DNA of 64,000 nt from Enterobacter chengduensis (GTDB lineage Bacteria; Pseudomonadota; Gammaproteobacteria; Enterobacterales; Enterobacteriaceae), in contig NZ_CP043319.1 of the NCBI RefSeq assembly GCF_001984825.2, forward strand, positions 1-64,000. Reading direction: 5' to 3'. The notes beneath the pieces were generated by a model. That model was given only the letters and a program-made list of their open reading frames with translations, had not been told where the DNA came from and searched no databases. Below are positions 59,815 through 64,000 of the stretch, piece after piece. The position numbers were made by a program, and so were the translations under genes. The number at the start of each line of letters is the position of its first letter. Position 1 is the first letter of the stretch.

Positions 59815-62115
59815 TCACTCTGGCCACTCCATATCCGGATGTGGTGAATCAGGCAGTTTCGGGGAGATAAATGGCTCGTTTCGATATCTGGAAGGAGGAA
59901 TATAAGCCGGCTGCGGGAGTGTCAGCGTTCTCAGTATCGCATCTGGTGCGAGCTGAATTTCTTCAGCGCTTACTTGCGTCGGTTCCGATTCAGGCTTATT
60001 AAGCGTGATGTACCGTATTGTACGTTCTGCCATAGTGGTTGTTCTGATTACCTCCAGCGCTTCTTCCCAGAGGTTTTCTTCCCGTCCACGGTGGTCCGTA
60101 TCATATTCAGTCATCAGATTATGCGCTTCCTGGCGATTGGCCAGACGCTGCTGAAAGGTATCGATTATCTTCCAGGGTTCAGCTTTTGCCGCTTTACGCC
60201 GACGCGAGGGCTTTTCTGTCAGAACACCAATGATTTTGCTGACGTTCTCCGGAGCAGGAAGACGTCGCTGCGCTGTTCGTGGAACAAGTTTACGTAGTTG
60301 CTTAAGGTTCGGTGGGTTAATCGTGATGTATCGGTTGATAATGACGGGTGCATTGCACGTTTTGTCCTGCGGCTCGATGTAGAAGGATGCTCCCGGAACC
60401 GGATCGCCCTGAAACACCGTGTAGTTCTCACCTGGCTGCAATTTAATCAGATCCTGCACATTGATTTTGTTCTCCATCTGAATATTGATGTGGTCGCCAT
60501 CGATCCAGGAGGTACCAATGATACCGTCACGCCGTTGCAGGCTGACCATGTTCGCCCGGGCTTCCTGTCCTGCGGCATTAGTGATTGTCTTTGCCGTTTT
60601 ATCATCACTTACGATTTTACCCGCAACCTTAGTGCCGGCGTTTTGCATCAGGGTGGCAACGTTTGTGGCTGAGGTCTGGCTTTCAATGCGCTCCTGGTCC
60701 TGGCTCATCATGACGATAGAAAAGTCCAGGGAACGTACCTGTGTGGCCTGAACGGCAATACGCTCGGTATAATAGGCTCCCACCTCGTCGAGATAGTTCA
60801 TGTAGGGGAAGGGGCCTTTGTATTTGGTGATTTCGAGAGCTTCGGAATCTAGCCCTTCCAGACGATGTCCCAGGTCCCGGGCCAGTATCATGCTCTGCTG
60901 GGTAACAAACATTCTCCCCAGTGCAGAGGTTGTGTGCTGAGAGGTGTTCATTGCCGGGATAAGGACCAGGAGTATCCGGTCGCTGTGAATGCTGTCGCGA
61001 ATATCAATGTCACCGGCATCCTCAGCGAAGATATTACCGAACGTTTCCGTAAATGTGTTGAAGGTTTCCAGAAACTGCCCAGTCAGGTAGCTGTGCTGCT
61101 TGCGCGGCTCTTCTGTCCAGGCTGAAGGCTGGCGAACGGTGGCCATATCGAAACCCGGTACGTCTACCAGATAATTATAGAGCGGAGAGACAGCTTCCTC
61201 TGGCCATTGATCGTCTATGGCACGGCAGTAAAGCTCTGCCAGTTTCTCCAGTGGCATAAACTCGCGCAGCAGCTGCAACGACATGGTTTTGTTTTCACGG
61301 ACGCAATAGAACTTTGTGCCAAAAACCAGCGCCTTGTTCATTGCAATTGCTCTGGACTGCCATTCTCCCCCCTGTACGTTGGTCGGCAGCATTGATTGCA
61401 TCGTCTCAGCAACAAAGGCCTCAGTGCTATAGCAGAAGGGGTTCCACTGGTGAGACTGTGGCCGACTTTTATCACCGTTGTGGATCATCTCACTGCGGGA
61501 CATGCCGCTATTCATGAAGTTGATGTATTCCACATCATCCTCACGCCCAAAGCGGCGGGCCAGGTAGTAGCAGGTGCGCGCCGTGTCGTTCTGCGCCTTA
61601 CCGTCAACAAAGGTGAAGCCCCGACCCCAGCAAAATGAATTGAGCATCCACGCATAGATGGTTTCGGTTTTCCCTCCACCGGTCGAGGCAAAGAACATCA
61701 CATGACGGGTCAGGTCATCAATGGTGAGCCAGAGTTCGCGACCGATATCATTCATTCGCCTGTAGCCGAGATAGAATATTCCCTTACCTTTACTTTCCTG
61801 CGTTGTTTCATACTGAAACAGTGAGGGAAACCTTCTGAACAGGCTGCGTCGTACCTTCCGGTCTTCAGAGGGGTCTACTTTATTCAGGTGGACAGGCATT
61901 CGCATGGGCATACGCCAGCGGTGTGTTCCAAAGCTGATGCTGGCCACGATGGCCAGCAAAAGCAAAAGCGGTATGGCGAGTGGCCAGATAAACCCCGCCA
62001 CCACACTTCCTGCCATAATTCCGGCATACAGCAGGTGGTCGCGCAAAAGCTCAAGAACAGGGGAGTTCCAGGCATTGCGCTTCATGAGCGCCTGGTTAAC
62101 GGGCGTATAATTCAT
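59815..62115 (-). CDS. trbC: TrbC, coupling-protein-like ATPase of I-type transfer
   Basis: The 766-aa protein has two N-terminal membrane segments (about residues 24-63), the Walker A FASTGGGKTETIYAWML at about residue 142, a Walker B region (GPFPYMNYLDEVGAYY) at about 425, and the MMSQDQERIESQ arginine/glutamine finger. It is the TrbC of R64/IncL-M plasmids, a VirD4/DotL-like coupling ATPase that links the relaxosome to the type IVB transfer channel. It is the last gene of the trbA-trbB-trbC operon. Confidence 0.9.
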   Translation of the reverse strand: MNYTPVNQALMKRNAWNSPVLELLRDHLLYAGIMAGSVVAGFIWPLAIPLLLLLAIVASISFGTHRWRMPMRMPVHLNKVDPSEDRKVRRSLFRRFPSLFQYETTQESKGKGIFYLGYRRMNDIGRELWLTIDDLTRHVMFFASTGGGKTETIYAWMLNSFCWGRGFTFVDGKAQNDTARTCYYLARRFGREDDVEYINFMNSGMSRSEMIHNGDKSRPQSHQWNPFCYSTEAFVAETMQSMLPTNVQGGEWQSRAIAMNKALVFGTKFYCVRENKTMSLQLLREFMPLEKLAELYCRAIDDQWPEEAVSPLYNYLVDVPGFDMATVRQPSAWTEEPRKQHSYLTGQFLETFNTFTETFGNIFAEDAGDIDIRDSIHSDRILLVLIPAMNTSQHTTSALGRMFVTQQSMILARDLGHRLEGLDSEALEITKYKGPFPYMNYLDEVGAYYTERIAVQATQVRSLDFSIVMMSQDQERIESQTSATNVATLMQNAGTKVAGKIVSDDKTAKTITNAAGQEARANMVSLQRRDGIIGTSWIDGDHINIQMENKINVQDLIKLQPGENYTVFQGDPVPGASFYIEPQDKTCNAPVIINRYITINPPNLKQLRKLVPRTAQRRLPAPENVSKIIGVLTEKPSRRRKAAKAEPWKIIDTFQQRLANRQEAHNLMTEYDTDHRGREENLWEEALEVIRTTTMAERTIRYITLNKPESEPTQVSAEEIQLAPDAILRTLTLPQPAYIPPSRYRNEPFISPKLPDSPHPDMEWPE

Positions 62116-62118
62116 GGT

Positions 62119-63303
62119 TTACTCCTGGATACTGAGGGAACTCACAAAGCGGTCGACCTGTTCTGGTGACATTGGATCTGTAATTTTCAGGAAGTGATCA
62201 ATTTTATCCGGCGCGGTCAGCATGCCCGTTGCCAGGCGAATGCCCGTGTCAGTCAGCACTGTCGGCGTACCTGAAAAACCAAAGGTGCGGAAGCCAGTAT
62301 CGTTTACGGCTACTACGGCCTGAGCCGACGCGGAACAGTCTGAGCTCACCTGTGGAGGTGTTGTCTGTCCCGGAACCAGCATACCTGCGTCCGGTCGGAA
62401 AAGAACACTCCATGCAACAGCACGAGCTGTCTGGTCCTTCTCGCATAAAACCGGAATGATCTTCTCTACAGCATCGCCGCCGTCATTCACGACTGATACA
62501 GGGAATACAACAACGTTGTAACGCTGCGCCAGCTGTTCGATTGCCGGCTCCATACTTCTGCAGACCGCACAGGTTGGATCGAGGAATGCATACAGCGTAC
62601 GCTCATGCCCGGTTGAGAGCTGGATGGTGAACAGACCTCGATCGGTACTGCGCTTCAGTATTTCCACCATCTTCTGTCGCGCTGACTGTTCCGTCGCTTC
62701 TTTTTTTACTGATGTGGTTGACGTTACCGCTGCCGGTGCTGTTTTCAGGGCTTCAGAAGGCGAAGCCGGTAAGGATTTATGACTTTCCTTCATAATATTC
62801 TGCATGTTGTCGGATTCAGCCTGGGCAGCCTGAATGACTGTATTGCCTGCCGCCGGGTTGGCTGGCTCCTGAACAGCGGCAGTCTGCCGCGGCCGGGCCG
62901 GTGCGATTGCGCCTGGTTCTGCCGGGATAGTCAGTGTCTGGTTTCCCACATTGAGTGAGAAATGGTTGTCCGTACCCAGGAGCCATAACGAAGATGCTAT
63001 CAGCGCGCCGCTCACAAACAGGGCAAGGGACTTCATACGGCGTTTCATTATTGCCTTACTCTGGGTTTTGAGGTGTCGCGCTATGGTGTTGAAGACTTCC
63101 GCTGCATCGTGCATCGGGTCATCAAGAAGTGTCACGGCTTCTGCTGAATATGGATAAAAAGCGATGAGCTTTTTATCGTGGATGGCCATACGCTGAGGCT
63201 CACGAAAGGTGAACAGAGCCTGAGGAACACCATGTCCGTGTTGATGTAAAACCACAATGGTGTCGTTACAACGAAAGGTGGTGTAGGTGCTTTCCAGCGA
63301 CAT
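62119..63303 (-). CDS. trbB: TrbB, periplasmic thioredoxin-fold transfer protein
   Basis: The 394-aa protein has a cytoplasmic N-terminus, a membrane segment at about residues 98-115, a Pro/Ala-rich linker (about 125-215) and a C-terminal DsbC/thioredoxin-like domain with DPTCAVCRSMEPA (CxxC). It is TrbB of I-type plasmids, probably a disulfide isomerase aiding pilus or channel proteins. GGAG precedes the start at 63303; the frame up to 63381 overlaps trbA. It ends 3 bp before trbC. Confidence 0.85.
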   Translation of the reverse strand: MSLESTYTTFRCNDTIVVLHQHGHGVPQALFTFREPQRMAIHDKKLIAFYPYSAEAVTLLDDPMHDAAEVFNTIARHLKTQSKAIMKRRMKSLALFVSGALIASSLWLLGTDNHFSLNVGNQTLTIPAEPGAIAPARPRQTAAVQEPANPAAGNTVIQAAQAESDNMQNIMKESHKSLPASPSEALKTAPAAVTSTTSVKKEATEQSARQKMVEILKRSTDRGLFTIQLSTGHERTLYAFLDPTCAVCRSMEPAIEQLAQRYNVVVFPVSVVNDGGDAVEKIIPVLCEKDQTARAVAWSVLFRPDAGMLVPGQTTPPQVSSDCSASAQAVVAVNDTGFRTFGFSGTPTVLTDTGIRLATGMLTAPDKIDHFLKITDPMSPEQVDRFVSSLSIQE

Positions 63304-63355
63304 AATGAGACTCCAGTAGACAGTAAGATAATTAGCGTCAGAAATGAGCGAAATT

Positions 63356-64000
63356 TCAGAAGATGAGATCGTCATCGTCACCCGGGCGAGTGATGACGTC
63401 TTCCGTGAGTGACCAGTTGGTCCGGATGCGACGCTTGCGGTCGCGGTCTGGCTGAGGTTCGTTCCAGATTAGCCCCAGGGACAGCATATCGATGCGCAAT
63501 CCCTCAATGGCTTCATCGACGCAGGCTTGCGGGCAGGGGAGGCCAAGTCGGATAGCCTCACTCTCGGTGCGGGCGACGGCGACGATACCTGCACCTTCAA
63601 TAAATCCTTTGGTGGTGTTTGCCCGGTGCAGGGCATAGAAGAGTGGGCGGTCTACCCCCTTTAGCCATAGCCAGTTAGGTGGTGTCAGCCGTAAATCATG
63701 TGCGTACAGCCAGACCAGACCACTTCTGACGTAACGGTGCTCACGCAACCACTGTTTCGCGCCTTCGCTCTGGATGACGCGCTTAAAAGCGGTTCTCGCC
63801 AGCGCATAGACCGGAACTGAGAATTTCCCCTTATCACGGCGGCTTTTTATCCGACAGGAGCGGTTCAGGGCATCCATTAATTGACGTGCGGCCGGTCGGT
63901 CGTCCAGGAAAAACTGAAGGCCGAATATTGCGAATAATGCCTTTTCATGAGGGGCGAGACTTTTCCATCCATTAAGTGGACGCCCCAGTTGGGCCATAAA
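63356..64000 (-). CDS. trbA: TrbA, C-terminal part (runs off the window)
   Basis: The frame is open to the window's last base, and the Met at 63997 is probably internal. The visible 214 residues (WKSLAPHEKALFAIFGLQFF, RHRYVRSGLVWLYAHDLRL-like block, WLWLKGVDRPLFYALHRAN) match the C-terminal domain of TrbA/DotM-type proteins of IncI/IncL-M plasmids, which partner the coupling protein. It ends 53 bp past the trbB start, so the two genes overlap. Confidence 0.82.
   Translation of the reverse strand, partial: FMAQLGRPLNGWKSLAPHEKALFAIFGLQFFLDDRPAARQLMDALNRSCRIKSRRDKGKFSVPVYALARTAFKRVIQSEGAKQWLREHRYVRSGLVWLYAHDLRLTPPNWLWLKGVDRPLFYALHRANTTKGFIEGAGIVAVARTESEAIRLGLPCPQACVDEAIEGLRIDMLSLGLIWNEPQPDRDRKRRIRTNWSLTEDVITRPGDDDDLIF

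Noticed and set aside
1..64000. CRISPR arrays, tRNA or rRNA genes, class 1 integron
   Set aside because: No regularly spaced repeats, no tRNA cloverleaf, no rRNA and no intI1 or attC sites were seen.

Overview
The window looks like about 64 kb of a conjugative or mobilisable, multidrug-resistance-associated plasmid from an enterobacterium (Enterobacter/Klebsiella type). It opens at the first base of an IncFII-family repA and ends inside a transfer gene, so it is probably the first part of a larger circle linearised at repA. It combines an IncFII-type replicon with an IncI/IncL-M-like MOB-P mobilisation block (oriT, nikA, nikB, trbC, trbB, trbA).

Layout. 1-1940: RepA, oriR with a DnaA box and AT-rich repeats, then hairpin-rich DNA without genes. 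1942-11216: a chromosome-like block holding an AraC regulator with a divergent MFS exporter, a P-loop NTPase, a decayed copy of the ftsI-bla junction, a LysE-family exporter, a CSS/EAL cyclic-di-GMP phosphodiesterase, a metallo-beta-lactamase-fold hydrolase, an HTH membrane protein, and a LysR regulator. 11492-15522: an AmpH-like serine hydrolase, an FtsI-like penicillin-binding protein and a LAP-type class A beta-lactamase. 15534-21375: a degenerate IS2-group element (ISEcl2-like), qnrS1, an amidase fragment ending at an IS26-like terminal repeat, a beheaded resolvase and an ISKra4-family element (ISKpn19-like) with a recombinase and a passenger gene.

21582-36234: accessory cargo. It includes a candidate toxin/immunity cluster (ART-like protein, unknown protein, glycine-rich DUF4225-like protein and a convergent small membrane protein), a YedK protease, a secreted thermonuclease, an OafA/SGNH acyltransferase, an overlapping three-gene operon of unknown role, a 1039-residue membrane protein of unknown role, and a tyrosine recombinase. 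36294-40583: two partition systems side by side (ParA/RHH and ParM/ParR) and a LexA-controlled umuDC pair. 40660-55400: the leading region that enters a recipient first, with ArdA, an orphan DNA methyltransferase, a DNA polymerase III theta (HolE/Hot) homologue, a ParB-like protein, PsiB, PsiA, hok/mok/sok, a methylase-like protein and many small ORFs. 55473-64000: MobC-like protein, oriT, NikA, NikB, TrbC, TrbB and partial TrbA.

The most interesting unexplained structure is in the leading region. At least four dispersed repeats of about 170-230 bp each sit directly upstream of a gene. Their central hairpin is kept as a perfect 10-bp stem even where its sequence has changed completely. I infer that these are single-stranded-DNA promoters or another ssDNA-active element that switches on anti-restriction and SOS-inhibition genes during conjugative entry. 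Gene names rest on recognition of protein sequences without database searches; allele-level names and insertion-sequence names should be read as likely.
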